A stretch of DNA of 64,000 nt, from assembly GCF_004799035.1 (NCBI RefSeq), contig NZ_MWIO01000008.1, positions 38,585 through 102,584 on the forward strand, read 5' to 3'. Below, in pieces: positions 36,180-46,508 of this stretch. Numbering within the stretch: position 1 is the stretch's first letter; each line of letters begins with the position of its first letter. The translations under genes and the position numbers were made by a program. The notes under the pieces are model-generated. The model was not told where the DNA came from. It did not search any database and saw only the letters and a list, made by a program, of their open reading frames with translations. The DNA is from Rhodanobacter lindaniclasticus. Its GTDB lineage: Bacteria; Pseudomonadota; Gammaproteobacteria; Xanthomonadales; Rhodanobacteraceae.

Positions 36180-38786
36180 TCACTCGTCCCCGACGGGAAG
36201 TCCCCCGGCCGGTCCCGTGTCGCCCGCCGGCGCCTCGCCCTCGCCGGACTCGTCGCCGTTGCCCTCCTCCGCTTCCAGCCGCATCACGCTGACCAGCGTT
36301 TCGTCGGCGGGCAGGCGGATAAGGGTGACGCCCTGGGTATTGCGGCCAAGTTGCGAAACCTCCGCCACGCGCGTGCGCACCAGGGTGCCCTGGTCGGAAA
36401 TCAGCATCAGTTCGTGCGCTTCAGTGACCTGCACCGCCCCGACCAGCGGGCCGTTGCGCTCCGAGCACTGGATGCCGATGACGCCCTGCGTGCCCCGCCC
36501 CTTCTTGGTGAACTCGGCCAGTTCGGTGCGTTTGCCGTAGCCGCGTGCGGTGGCGGTGAGGATGTCGCCTTCCGCCGCGACGATCAGCGATACCACCTCG
36601 GCGCCGCCGACCAGCTTCATGCCGCGCACGCCAGCGGCGGTGCGACCCATCGAGCGCACGGTGTTCTCGTCGAAACGATTGACCTTGCCGTTGGAAGCGA
36701 ACAGCAGGATGTCGCTGTCGCCATCGGTCAGCTCCACGTTGACCAGTGCATCGTCGTCATGCAGCTTGATCGCCAGCTTGCCCTTCTGCAGCTGGAAGGC
36801 GAACTCGGTCAGCGGGGTCTTCTTCACCGTGCCGTGCTTCGTGGCAAAGAACACGAAACGATCCTCCGCATACTCGCGGATCGGCAGCACCGCCTGCACC
36901 TTCTCGCCCCCACCCAGCGGCAGCAGGTTGATGATCGGCTTGCCGCGCGCGCCGGGGCCGGCCTCGGGAATCTGGTAGACCTTGAGCCAGTAGACGCGGC
37001 CCGTGCTGGTGAAGGTGAGCAGGGTATCGTGCGTGTTGACCACCCACAGCTGCTCGACGACGTCCTCGTCCTTCAAGGCGGACGCCGAGCGGCCCTTGCC
37101 GCCGCGCCGTTGCGAGCGGTAGATACTGGCCGGCTGGCGCTTGACGTAGCCGGTATGCGACAGCGTGACGACCATGTCTTCCGGAGCGATCAGGTCGAGG
37201 ACGTTGAGATCCTCCTGCGAATGCTGGATTTCGGTACGCCGGGCGTCGCCGAACTCCGCCTTCACCGCCTCCAGTTCCTCGCGGATCACCTCCAGCAGGC
37301 GATTGGGGTTTTCCAGGATCTCGATCAGGCCGCGGATGGTTTCCAGGATCTGGCGGTATTCGTCGGAGAGCTTTTCCTGCTCCAGCCCGGTCAGGCGATG
37401 CAGGCGCATGGCCAGGATTTCCTGCGCCTGCACGTCGGACAACTGGTAGCCGTCGGCCTTGAGGCCGTCACGCGGGTCCATGTCCTCCGGCCGCGAGGCA
37501 TCCGCGCCGGCAGCGGACAGCAGCGCACCCACCATGCCCGGCTGCCACTTGCGCGCCAGCATGCGCTCGCGCGCCTCGGCCGGCGACGACGAGGTCTTGA
37601 TCAGCTCGATCATCTCGTCGATGTTGGCCAGCGCCACGGTGAGGCCTTCGAGGATGTGCGCGCGGGCACGGGCCTTGCGCAGCTCGAAGATGGTGCGGCG
37701 GGTGACCACTTCGCGGCGGTGACGAATGAACGCCTCGAGGATGTCCTTGAGGCTCAGCAGCTTCGGCTGGCCATCCAGCAGCGCCACCATGTTGATGCCG
37801 AAAGTGACCTGCAGCTGGGTCTGCTGGAACAGGTTGTTCAGCACCACGTCGCCCATCGCGTCCTTGCGGATCTCGATGACGATGCGCATGCCGTCCTTGT
37901 CGGACTCGTCGCGCAGCTCGCTGATGCCCTCGAGCTTCTTTTCCTTGACCAGCTCGGCGATCTTTTCGATCAGCCGCGCCTTGTTCACCTGGTACGGCAG
38001 TTCGTGGACGATGATCGTCTCGCGTCCGTTCGACTCGGTTTCGATCTCGGCCTTCGCGCGCACCAGGATGCGGCCGCGGCCGGTGCGGTACGCCTCGATG
38101 ATGCCCGACGAGCCATTGATGATGCCGTAGGTCGGGAAATCCGGGCCCGGGATGTAGTGCATCAGCTGGTCGATCGAGAGCGCGGGCTCGTCGATCAGCG
38201 CGATCGTCGCCGCAATCACCTCGTTGAGGTTGTGCGGCGGGATATTGGTGGCCATGCCCACCGCGATGCCGGCCGAACCGTTGACCAGCAGGTTCGGCAC
38301 GCGCGAAGGAAGCACCAGTGGCTCGCGCTCGCTCTCGTCGTAGTTGAAGCCGAAGTCGACGGTGTCCTTGTCGATGTCCGCCAGCAGTTCGTGGGTGAGG
38401 CGCGACATGCGCACCTCGGTGTAACGCATGGCGGCGGCGTTGTCGCCGTCGACCGAACCGAAGTTGCCCTGGCCGTCGACCAGCAGGTAGCGCAGCGAGA
38501 ACGGCTGGGCCATGCGCACGATCGCGTCGTAGACCGATTGATCGCCATGCGGGTGGTATTTGCCGATCACGTCACCGACCACGCGGGCCGACTTCTTGTA
38601 CGGCTTGTTCCAGGCGTTGCCCAGCTCGTTCATCGCGAACAGCACGCGGCGATGCACCGGCTTGAGCCCATCGCGTACATCGGGAAGCGCGCGTCCGATG
38701 ATCACGCTCATCGCGTAATCGAGGTAGCTCTGACGCATCTCGTCTTCGATGTTGACGCGAATGATTTCTTTGGCGGTTTCTGCCAT
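36180..38786 (-). CDS. gyrA: DNA gyrase subunit A
   Basis: An 868-residue type II topoisomerase subunit. The catalytic Tyr122 is in [11 protein letters not shown]. The quinolone-determining region reads GDQSVYD at 81-87, giving Gln83 in place of the E. coli Ser83 with Asp87 retained. The GyrA box QRRGGKG lies in the C-terminal beta-propeller. An acidic tail follows. The start at 38786 matches the [17 protein letters not shown] family N terminus. Confidence 0.98.
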   Translation of the reverse strand: MAETAKEIIRVNIEDEMRQSYLDYAMSVIIGRALPDVRDGLKPVHRRVLFAMNELGNAWNKPYKKSARVVGDVIGKYHPHGDQSVYDAIVRMAQPFSLRYLLVDGQGNFGSVDGDNAAAMRYTEVRMSRLTHELLADIDKDTVDFGFNYDESEREPLVLPSRVPNLLVNGSAGIAVGMATNIPPHNLNEVIAATIALIDEPALSIDQLMHYIPGPDFPTYGIINGSSGIIEAYRTGRGRILVRAKAEIETESNGRETIIVHELPYQVNKARLIEKIAELVKEKKLEGISELRDESDKDGMRIVIEIRKDAMGDVVLNNLFQQTQLQVTFGINMVALLDGQPKLLSLKDILEAFIRHRREVVTRRTIFELRKARARAHILEGLTVALANIDEMIELIKTSSSPAEARERMLARKWQPGMVGALLSAAGADASRPEDMDPRDGLKADGYQLSDVQAQEILAMRLHRLTGLEQEKLSDEYRQILETIRGLIEILENPNRLLEVIREELEAVKAEFGDARRTEIQHSQEDLNVLDLIAPEDMVVTLSHTGYVKRQPASIYRSQRRGGKGRSASALKDEDVVEQLWVVNTHDTLLTFTSTGRVYWLKVYQIPEAGPGARGKPIINLLPLGGGEKVQAVLPIREYAEDRFVFFATKHGTVKKTPLTEFAFQLQKGKLAIKLHDDDALVNVELTDGDSDILLFASNGKVNRFDENTVRSMGRTAAGVRGMKLVGGAEVVSLIVAAEGDILTATARGYGKRTELAEFTKKGRGTQGVIGIQCSERNGPLVGAVQVTEAHELMLISDQGTLVRTRVAEVSQLGRNTQGVTLIRLPADETLVSVMRLEAEEGNGDESGEGEAPAGDTGPAGGLPVGDE

Positions 38787-39087
38787 TGATTGGCTTCCCT
38801 GTAGACAAAAAAAGGACGCTGGCGCCGCGTCTCAAGCGCATGCGCGAGCGACCCGAAATCAACCTGTGAATTGTAGCACGGATGGCTACAAAACGACAGG
38901 TTTTAAACCATTTAAATCAATGACTTGCAGCGCCATCGCGACGCCGGCACAAGGGCGTCCGAAATGTGCTCAAGAATTGAGCAGCGCGCGGGGCGTGGAA
39001 GCCCCTGGCCAGGTCGCGTCGACGGCCACCGGACAAGCACGGCGAGCGCCGCGACGGCGGTGCGAGGCAACGTCATAACCCTGGAAA
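38787..39087. other. gyrA upstream spacer, no gene
   Basis: About 300 bases between the gyrA start and the mtnA stop. The only feature I can support is an extended -10 for gyrA on the minus strand: TGC followed by TACAAT (38875-38870). An AT-rich stretch (TTTAAACCATTTAAAT on the plus strand, 38910-38925) may act as an UP-like or supercoiling-sensitive region. No ORF or RNA gene is evident. Confidence 0.5.
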
Positions 39088-40107
<1,020 letters not shown>

Positions 40108-40116
40108 CCGCTGATT

Positions 40117-40153
40117 ATCGCCTGTCGTGCACGGATTCCGCACGACAGGCGAT
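40117..40153 (-). terminator. hairpin downstream of phaC
   Basis: A perfect 14-bp stem ATCGCCTGTCGTGC/GCACGACAGGCGAT with a 9-base loop between the phaC stop and the mtnA start. There is no T tract, so it may be an RNA-stability or processing element and not a true terminator. Confidence 0.45.
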
Positions 40154-40171
40154 CACATGCAGGCGCGCGAC

Positions 40172-41239
40172 TCAGTCGCGCTGGCGCAACCACTGGTGGA
40201 TCGCTGGCGGCACCTCGCGCTGCGCGCGGCCGGATACATAGATACCGATGTGACCACCCTTGAACGCGAGCTGGGTGTAGTCGGTGGTACCGACGTGCTT
40301 GCCCAGCGCGCGCGAGGCGTCGGGCGGTACCAGGTGATCCTGCTCGGCGAAGATGTTCAGCACCGGCTGGGTGATCATGCCCAGGTCCACGCTGTGGCCG
40401 CCGATCTCCAGCGTGCCCTTGACCAGCTTGTTGCCCTGGTAGAAATCCTTGATGAACTGGCGGAACGCCTCGCCGGCCTGGTCGGGCGAATCGAAGATCC
40501 AGCGCTCCATGCGCAGGAAGTTCTCCAGCTCGGCCGGGTTGTCGAGGATGTCGACCATGCCGATGTACTTCTGCTGGTTCAGCCGCAGCGGTTTCAGCGT
40601 GAGGTAGACATAATTCATCAGACCGGCGGGGATGTTGCCCATGGTGTCGACGAACAGGTCGACGTCCATGCTGCGGCACCAATGCGACAGCATGTTGTCC
40701 GGCGTGTGGAAGTCCACCGGGGTGACCATGGTGATCAGGTTCTTCACCTTGTCCGGATGCAGCGCGGTGTAGCACAGCGAGAACGCGCCGCCCTGGCAGA
40801 TGCCGAGCAGGTTGATCGCCTCCAGACCGTGGCGCGCGCGCACCGCATCCACGCAACGATCGAGGTAGCCGTTGATGTAGTCGTCCAGGGTCAGCCAGCG
40901 ATCGGCGCCGTCGGGATAGCCCCAGTCGATCAGGTAGACGTCCTCGCCCTGCTCCAGCAGGTTGCGCACCATCGAGCGGTCGGCCTGCAGGTCAGTCATC
41001 CACACCGTGTTGACCAGCGCGTAGACGATCAGCAGCGGGGTCTTCGACGTCGCCTTGCCGTGACCGGTGAAGTGCCACACTTTCAGCTTGTCTTCGCTGT
41101 AGACCAGTTCGCGCGGTGTGTTGGCGTACTCGGGCTCGTGCATGTTGCGCAGGTTGGCCATGCCGGCGGCCAGCTTGCGCTGGAAGATGGCGATGTCGGC
41201 CAGCGCCCGGGCCGGGTCGATGCGCAATGGCGTTTGCAT
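40172..41239 (-). CDS. phaC: class III poly(R)-hydroxyalkanoic acid synthase subunit PhaC
   Basis: A 355-residue alpha/beta-hydrolase-fold polymerase that needs PhaE. The lipase-like box is GICQGG with nucleophile Cys148. FAEQDHLVPP supplies the catalytic Asp (about 305) and KGGHIGIYVSG the His (about 333). The short length (classes I and II are near 560-600 aa) and its pairing with phaE define class III. It follows phaE by 12 bases in an operon. Confidence 0.95.
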   Translation of the reverse strand: MQTPLRIDPARALADIAIFQRKLAAGMANLRNMHEPEYANTPRELVYSEDKLKVWHFTGHGKATSKTPLLIVYALVNTVWMTDLQADRSMVRNLLEQGEDVYLIDWGYPDGADRWLTLDDYINGYLDRCVDAVRARHGLEAINLLGICQGGAFSLCYTALHPDKVKNLITMVTPVDFHTPDNMLSHWCRSMDVDLFVDTMGNIPAGLMNYVYLTLKPLRLNQQKYIGMVDILDNPAELENFLRMERWIFDSPDQAGEAFRQFIKDFYQGNKLVKGTLEIGGHSVDLGMITQPVLNIFAEQDHLVPPDASRALGKHVGTTDYTQLAFKGGHIGIYVSGRAQREVPPAIHQWLRQRD

Positions 41240-41251
41240 GGCGAGTCTCCT

Positions 41252-42277
41252 TTACTTGCGCTTGCGCGGGTTGGGTACGGTTTTGGGCGTGGATTTGCGC
41301 ACGGCTTTCGTCGGTGCCTTCTTCGCGGCGGCCGCTGGCCTGGCCGCAACCTCCTTTTTCGCCATCGCCGGTGCCGGGCGCTCGGCCAACTGACGTTTCA
41401 GCGCCGCCAGCTCCCGACGCAGGGCCATGATCTCGTCAGCATGATCGGTGGCCACAGCACTGTGGCTGGCGCGAACCTCGCGGCGCAAGGCCTGCAGCCG
41501 CTCGCCGAGGCTGGATACCTCGCTGCGCGTCGGCACGCCGAGCTGCTGGCAAAGCTGTTCGGTCTGCTGTTGCTGCAGCTGGCGCACGCGCATCTGCGTG
41601 TCGACCATCTCGCCGTAAACGCCACGGAACTCATCGGACAACGCGATCTCGGCATAGGCCTCTTCGGAGGCGTCCACCCACAAGTCATACAGCGCTTTCA
41701 GCGAGTCGACCTGACGGCCCGGCTCGGCCAGTTTGCCTTGCAGACGCTGCATGCCTTGCGCGTTGGCGCGCTGGATCAGCTCCTGGTAGCGGGCGGTGGC
41801 TTGCATCGAGGCCATCAAGGCCGTGGCCAGCGCCTGCTGTTGCATCTGCTGCTCGCGGTTCAGACCGAACGCCGGGGTCGGTCCCTGCGCTCCGGCCAGG
41901 TCGGCGAAACCGCTGTGTCGAGCCGCCTGCAGCCACGACTGCCATTGCCGCATGAAACCCTCGGCACCGGCGCTGTCGATGCCGCCGAACGCCTGCGCGA
42001 AGGGCTGGCTGGCGCCACCGAACATCTGCTGCAACTGCTGACGCCAGTCCGGGGCCGGCTGGGCCGCGCCACCGCTGGCGGCTGCCTGCATCCAGTCGAA
42101 ATAGCCCTTCAGCCCGGCCAGCGTGCGCTCCAGCGTGTCGTTGCCGGCCGCAGGCGCCGGCGGGGGGGTGAACGGATTGGCTGCGGGCGATGGCTGGAAC
42201 TGGCGCGTCCAAGCATCCCACGACTGCTGCGCCAACGCCTGGTAGTCCTTGATGAAATCGTTCGCCGGATCGGCCAT
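41252..42277 (-). CDS. phaE: class III poly(R)-hydroxyalkanoic acid synthase subunit PhaE
   Basis: A 341-residue, mainly helical partner of PhaC. It begins DFIKDYQALAQQSWDAW and has a Trp-rich N-terminal half, a conserved LYDLWVDASEEAYAEIA segment near 190-210, and a coiled coil at about 230-290. A Lys/Ala/Pro-rich tail (KKAPTKAVRKSTPKT) resembles phasin-like granule or DNA-binding tails and is longer than in purple sulfur bacterial PhaE. A TGC TAGGAT box upstream may be the promoter. Confidence 0.92.
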   Translation of the reverse strand: MADPANDFIKDYQALAQQSWDAWTRQFQPSPAANPFTPPPAPAAGNDTLERTLAGLKGYFDWMQAAASGGAAQPAPDWRQQLQQMFGGASQPFAQAFGGIDSAGAEGFMRQWQSWLQAARHSGFADLAGAQGPTPAFGLNREQQMQQQALATALMASMQATARYQELIQRANAQGMQRLQGKLAEPGRQVDSLKALYDLWVDASEEAYAEIALSDEFRGVYGEMVDTQMRVRQLQQQQTEQLCQQLGVPTRSEVSSLGERLQALRREVRASHSAVATDHADEIMALRRELAALKRQLAERPAPAMAKKEVAARPAAAAKKAPTKAVRKSTPKTVPNPRKRK

Positions 42278-42350
42278 CGGTGCATCCTCGTGCAAGATGC
42301 ATCCATCCTAGCAAAAGCGTGTTGCACAAAATCGCCGGCGCCGGAACGAA

Positions 42351-42376
42351 CAAGGCCCGGCATCGGCCGGGCCTTG
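42351..42376 (-). terminator. possible pnp terminator
   Basis: CAAGGCCCGG/CCGGGCCTTG 10-bp stem, 6-base loop, followed on the minus strand by TTCGTTCC. It lies 24 bases downstream of the pnp stop. Confidence 0.6.
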
Positions 42377-42399
42377 CAGGAAACATCTCGGCGCGAGGT

Positions 42400-44505
42400 T
42401 CAGACGCTGGCGCGCTCTTCCTCGGTCACCGCCTTCATCGACAGGCGGATGCGGCCCTGCTTGTCGACTTCCAGCACCTTGACCTTGACGATGTCGCCTT
42501 CCTTCAGCTTGTCGGAGACCTTCTCGACGCGCTCGTCGGAGATCTGCGACACGTGCACCAGGCCATCCTTGCCCGGCATGATCGTGACGAATGCGCCGAA
42601 GTCCATCAGCTTGGCGACCTTGCCCTCGTAGATGCGGCCCGGCTCGACGTCGGAAGTGATCTGCTCGATGCGCTTCTTCGCCGCTTCGCCCGCCTCGCGA
42701 TTGACCGAGCCGATGATGATGGTGCCGTCATCGCTGATGTCGATCGTGGTGCCGGTCTCTTCGGTGATCGAACGGATGGTGGCGCCGCCCTTGCCGATCA
42801 CTTCGCGGATCTTGTCCGGGTGGATCTTGATGGTGATCAGGCGCGGGGCGAACTCGCTCATCTCGGTGCGGGCGGAGCTGAGTGCCTTGCCCATTTCGCC
42901 GAGGATATGCAGCCGACCGCGCTTGGCCTGCTCCAGCGCCACCTTCATGATCTCTTCGGTGATGCCGTCGATCTTGATGTCCATCTGCAGCGCGGAGATG
43001 CCTTCGGCACTGCCGGCCACCTTGAAATCCATGTCGCCGAGGTGATCCTCGTCGCCCAGGATGTCGGACAGCACGACGAAGTCGCCGCCTTCCTTGACCA
43101 GGCCCATCGCGATGCCGGCCACCGGCGCCTTCAACGGCACGCCGGCATCCATCATCGCCAGCGAGGAACCGCACACCGAGGCCATCGACGAGGAGCCGTT
43201 GGACTCGGTGATTTCCGAGACCACGCGCACCACGTACGGGAATTCCTCGATGCTGGGCTTGACCGCCTGCACGCCGCGCTTGGCGAGGCGGCCGTGACCG
43301 ATCTCGCGACGCTTCGGCGCACCGAAGCGGCCGGCTTCGCCCACCGAGAACGGAGGGAAGTTGTAGTGGAACAGGAACGGGTCCTTCGACTCGCCGCCGG
43401 GGGCGTCAATGATCTGCGCGTCACGCGTGGTGCCCAGGGTGATGACGACCAGCGCCTGGGTTTCGCCGCGGGTGAACAGTGCCGAACCGTGCGTACGCGG
43501 CAGCACGCCGACACGGGCGGTGATCGCGCGCACGTCGTCCAGCTGGCGACCGTCGATGCGCACCTTGGTCTTCAGCACGCTGTCGCGCATGGTGTGGTAT
43601 TCGAGTTCCTCGAACTCCTTGGCCATTGCGGCGGTGGACCAGCCGTTCTCCTCGGCCTGCGCCTTGAGCCCGGCCAGCACGTCGGCCTTGATCGCGGCGA
43701 TCGCGTCGCGACGCTCCAGCTTGTCGCGCACCTGGAAGGCGGTGGCCAGCTGATCGCCGACCGCACCCTTGACGGCGGCGACCAGCGACTCGTTGCGCGC
43801 CGGTGCCTGCCAATCCCACGACGGCTTGCCGGCCTCGGTGGCCAGTTCGGCGATGGCGCGGATTGCGGTCTGCATCTGCTGGTGGCCGAACATCACCGCG
43901 CCGAGCATGACGTCTTCGGACAGCAGCTTGGCTTCGGATTCCACCATCAGCACGGCACCGGCGGTGCCGGCGACGACCAGGTCGAGGTCGGAAGTCTTCA
44001 GCTCGGTCTGCGAGGGGTTCAGCAGGTACTTGCCGTTGGCATAACCCACGCGTGCGGCACCGATCGGGCCCTTGAACGGGATGCCGGCCAGGCTCAGCGC
44101 GGCGGAGGCGCCGAGCAGGGCCACGATGTCGCCGTCGACTTCAGGGTTCAGCGAGACGACCTGCGCGATGACCTGCACTTCGTTCTTGAAGTCGTCCGGG
44201 AACAGCGGGCGCACCGGGCGATCGATCAGGCGCGAGGTCAGCGTCTCCTTCTCGGTCGGACGGCCTTCACGCTTGAAGAAGCCGCCGGGAATGCGGCCGG
44301 CGGAATAGAACTTCTCGACGTAGTCGACGGTGAGCGGGAAGAAATCCTGGCCTTCCTTCTGCTTGGTCGCAGCGACCGCGGTGACCAGCACCACGGTGCC
44401 GCCCATGCTGGCCATGACCGCACCGGATGCCTGGCGGGCAATTTCGCCCGTCTCCAGCGTGACTTCGTGATTACCGTACTGGAATGACTTGGTTACTTTT
44501 GCCAC
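42400..44505 (-). CDS. pnp: polyribonucleotide nucleotidyltransferase (PNPase)
   Basis: A 701-residue phosphorolytic 3'-5' exoribonuclease and degradosome component. Two RNase PH-like domains flank a helical linker. [17 protein letters not shown] is in the first domain, and [17 protein letters not shown] in the second. C-terminal KH ([12 protein letters not shown]) and S1 ([25 protein letters not shown]) RNA-binding domains follow. The start is GTG at 44505 ([11 protein letters not shown]). It is downstream of rpsO as in E. coli. Confidence 0.97.
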   Translation of the reverse strand: MAKVTKSFQYGNHEVTLETGEIARQASGAVMASMGGTVVLVTAVAATKQKEGQDFFPLTVDYVEKFYSAGRIPGGFFKREGRPTEKETLTSRLIDRPVRPLFPDDFKNEVQVIAQVVSLNPEVDGDIVALLGASAALSLAGIPFKGPIGAARVGYANGKYLLNPSQTELKTSDLDLVVAGTAGAVLMVESEAKLLSEDVMLGAVMFGHQQMQTAIRAIAELATEAGKPSWDWQAPARNESLVAAVKGAVGDQLATAFQVRDKLERRDAIAAIKADVLAGLKAQAEENGWSTAAMAKEFEELEYHTMRDSVLKTKVRIDGRQLDDVRAITARVGVLPRTHGSALFTRGETQALVVITLGTTRDAQIIDAPGGESKDPFLFHYNFPPFSVGEAGRFGAPKRREIGHGRLAKRGVQAVKPSIEEFPYVVRVVSEITESNGSSSMASVCGSSLAMMDAGVPLKAPVAGIAMGLVKEGGDFVVLSDILGDEDHLGDMDFKVAGSAEGISALQMDIKIDGITEEIMKVALEQAKRGRLHILGEMGKALSSARTEMSEFAPRLITIKIHPDKIREVIGKGGATIRSITEETGTTIDISDDGTIIIGSVNREAGEAAKKRIEQITSDVEPGRIYEGKVAKLMDFGAFVTIMPGKDGLVHVSQISDERVEKVSDKLKEGDIVKVKVLEVDKQGRIRLSMKAVTEEERASV

Positions 44506-44588
44506 GTGACTGTTTCCTGATCTGATTTGGAAAAGGCGCCCGCGCACGGGCGCTGCTTGATCCTCGCGTCCGCGAACGGCGCTCAGCG

Positions 44589-44858
44589 TTACCGGCGCAG
44601 GCCGAGGCGTTCGATCAGGGTCTGGTAGCGCGCAAGATCGCGATCCTTCAGATAGCTGAGCAGGCGCTTGCGCTGGTTGACGAGCTTGAGCAGGCCACGA
44701 CGCGAGTGGTGGTCCTGGATGTGATCCTTGAAGTGACCGGTGAGATGGTCGATGCGGGCGGACAGCAGGGCCACCTGGACTTCGGTCGAGCCCGTATCGT
44801 TCGGCACGCGGCCGAAATCAGCAATGATCTTGCTGGTCTGTTCTGCGGTAAGGGACAT
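44589..44858 (-). CDS. rpsO: 30S ribosomal protein S15
   Basis: An 89-residue S15, binding the central domain of 16S rRNA. It has [46 protein letters not shown] and the family C terminus. It has its own candidate promoter and a large 5' UTR hairpin, which would allow expression and autogenous control separate from the upstream truB operon. Confidence 0.98.
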   Translation of the reverse strand: MSLTAEQTSKIIADFGRVPNDTGSTEVQVALLSARIDHLTGHFKDHIQDHHSRRGLLKLVNQRKRLLSYLKDRDLARYQTLIERLGLRR

Positions 44859-44884
44859 GGTTGTACGTTTCCTTGAAAGGCGAT

Positions 44885-44934
44885 GCGAAGCTTGCGCTTG
44901 CATCATCGCGAGATGACACAAGCGCAAGCTTCGC
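44885..44934 (-). promoter_or_regulatory. large hairpin in the rpsO 5' UTR
   Basis: A perfect 16-bp inverted repeat GCGAAGCTTGCGCTTG / CAAGCGCAAGCTTCGC with an 18-base loop, ending 26 bases before the rpsO ATG and lacking a T tract. Candidate for S15 autogenous control, RNase III processing or truB mRNA end formation. Confidence 0.55.
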
Positions 44935-44969
44935 CCTGGTTGGAGTGAAAGCGTTGAAATAACTTGTCT

Positions 44970-44999
44970 ATTCTACTGATGCCGATGGTGTTACAACAA
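44970..44999 (-). promoter_or_regulatory. candidate rpsO promoter
   Basis: Minus strand TTGTTG (44999-44994), 18-base spacer, TAGAAT (44975-44970), upstream of the rpsO hairpin and just after the truB stop. Confidence 0.6.
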
Positions 45000-45015
45000 G
45001 TGCGCAGCCCGCTTT

Positions 45016-45954
45016 TCAGGCAAATCCGCCCGCTGGCGGCAGGTTGAAGCCGCGCAGGATGCGGCTGCGACGCAGGTCGTCCAGTTCGAGCACGGCAAGC
45101 AAGGCACCATCAGGCGCGAATGCCGCGCAGCGGCCGACGGGTACCGATGGGTCAAGCTGAATCGGCTGGCCGCGTGAAATGGCCATCGCCTGCGCCTCGC
45201 CCAGGTGAACCGATGGCAGGTCGCACAGGCCCTCGGCCACCGGCAGCAGATGGCGCAGCAACGCCTCGTCGCCCTGCTCCGCCGCCTGTTCGAGTTCGGC
45301 CATGGTGACCATGTGCGGATTGCGGAAGGGATCCACCCAGGTGCGCCGCAGCGCAGTCAGGTGCGCACCGCAACCCAGGGTCGCGCCCAGATCCGTCGCC
45401 AGCGATCGCACATAGGTCCCCGAACCGCATTCCACCAGCAACTGCAAGGTATCGCCGTCGCGGGAGAGCAGCTCCAGCCGATGCACGACCACGTCGCGCG
45501 CCGGCCGCTCCACCGATTCGCCGCGGCGCGCCTTCACGTACAGCCTTTCGCCATCCTGCTTGAGCGCCGAATACATCGGCGGTACCTGCCGGATCGCTCC
45601 GCGCAACGGCGCCAACGCGGCTTCGATCAGCCCGGGGTCGAGTCGGGGCACCGGCTGGCGTGCGGTCACCTCGCCCTCGCGGTCGCCGGTGTCGGTGCTG
45701 ATGCCAAGCCGGCATTCAGCCAGATAACCCTTGCTGGCGCCGAGCAGCGTGCCGGCCAGCTTGGTCGCCTCGCCGAAACACAGCGGCAACAGACCACTGG
45801 CCAGCGGGTCGAGGGCACCGGCATGGCCGCCCTTGGCCGCGCGCAACAGCCGGCGAACGCCCTGCAGGGCCTGGTTCGAGCTCAAGCCGATCGGTTTGTC
45901 GAGCAGCACGATGCCGTGCAGGTCGCGGTACTGGATGCGAGACGGTTTGCTCAT
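45016..45954 (-). CDS. truB: tRNA pseudouridine-55 synthase
   Basis: A 312-residue enzyme making Psi55 in the T loop of tRNAs. GIVLLDKPIGLSSNQALQGV opens the catalytic domain, and GGHAGALDPLASGLLPLC carries catalytic Asp49. A C-terminal PUA-like segment is present. It lies 25 bases after rbfA. Confidence 0.96.
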   Translation of the reverse strand: MSKPSRIQYRDLHGIVLLDKPIGLSSNQALQGVRRLLRAAKGGHAGALDPLASGLLPLCFGEATKLAGTLLGASKGYLAECRLGISTDTGDREGEVTARQPVPRLDPGLIEAALAPLRGAIRQVPPMYSALKQDGERLYVKARRGESVERPARDVVVHRLELLSRDGDTLQLLVECGSGTYVRSLATDLGATLGCGAHLTALRRTWVDPFRNPHMVTMAELEQAAEQGDEALLRHLLPVAEGLCDLPSVHLGEAQAMAISRGQPIQLDPSVPVGRCAAFAPDGALLAVLELDDLRRSRILRGFNLPPAGGFA

Positions 45955-45979
45955 TCGTGCCGAAGCCGTGCCGCTCGAC

Positions 45980-46363
45980 TCAGACCGCGCTGGCGTCATC
46001 GTCCGGCTTGGGTGCATCCGCCTGTTCGCGCAGCAGGCGATCGATGCGCTCGCCCTTGTCGACCGAATCGTCGTACTTGAATTTCAGTTCGGGCACGCGC
46101 CGCATGCGCATGCCGCTGTGCGCCAGCGCGTGGCGGATCTCGTGCCCCATCTGGTTGAGTGCCTTCACTGCCGGCAGGCCTTGCTCCGGCACCAGTGCGG
46201 TGACCCATACCGTGGCCCAGTCCAGGTCCCGGGTGATCTCGACATCGGAAACACTCACCGACGGCAAGCCATGGTCGCGCACCGCGGCATGCACCAGCAG
46301 GCCAAGCTCACGGCGCAACTCGGCTCCGATGCGGTCAGTACGTTTGAAATCGCGGGAAGGCAT
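45980..46363 (-). CDS. rbfA: ribosome-binding factor A
   Basis: A 127-residue KH-fold 30S maturation and cold-shock factor. It has RTDRIGAELRRELGLLV at the N terminus and HEIRHALAHSGMRMRRVPEL with FKYDDSVDKGERIDRLL at the C terminus. The ATG at 46363 (MPSRDFKRTDR) is the family start; the open frame upstream runs through REP DNA and is not used. It is separated from infB by a REP element. Confidence 0.95.
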   Translation of the reverse strand: MPSRDFKRTDRIGAELRRELGLLVHAAVRDHGLPSVSVSDVEITRDLDWATVWVTALVPEQGLPAVKALNQMGHEIRHALAHSGMRMRRVPELKFKYDDSVDKGERIDRLLREQADAPKPDDDASAV

Positions 46364-46386
46364 AAGAAAGCTCCGAAGGACAACGT

Positions 46387-46502
46387 CCCTTCTCCCTCCG
46401 GGAGAAGGTGCCCCGAAGGGGCGGATGAGGGTTCGGGCCCGCCCGAGGCTTCGGCGGAGACGTGAACCCTCACCCCAACCCCTCTCCCGGCGGGAGAGGG
46501 GC
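46387..46502. repeat. REP-type element between infB and rbfA
   Basis: Two hairpins, CCTTCTCCC/GGGAGAAGG (46388-46408) and CCCCTCTCCC/GGGAGAGGGG (about 46479-46501), flank an inverted GATGAGGGTTC / GAACCCTCACC pair. It shares the CCCTCACCCC signature with the repeat inside the ABC-F gene. It would be transcribed in the infB-rbfA message and could affect its stability. Confidence 0.75.
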
Positions 46503-46508
46503 TCAAAG

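Noticed and set aside
40117..40153. SAM-type riboswitch upstream of mtnA
   Set aside because: The hairpin is a simple inverted repeat lying between phaC and mtnA; no conserved riboswitch core is visible.
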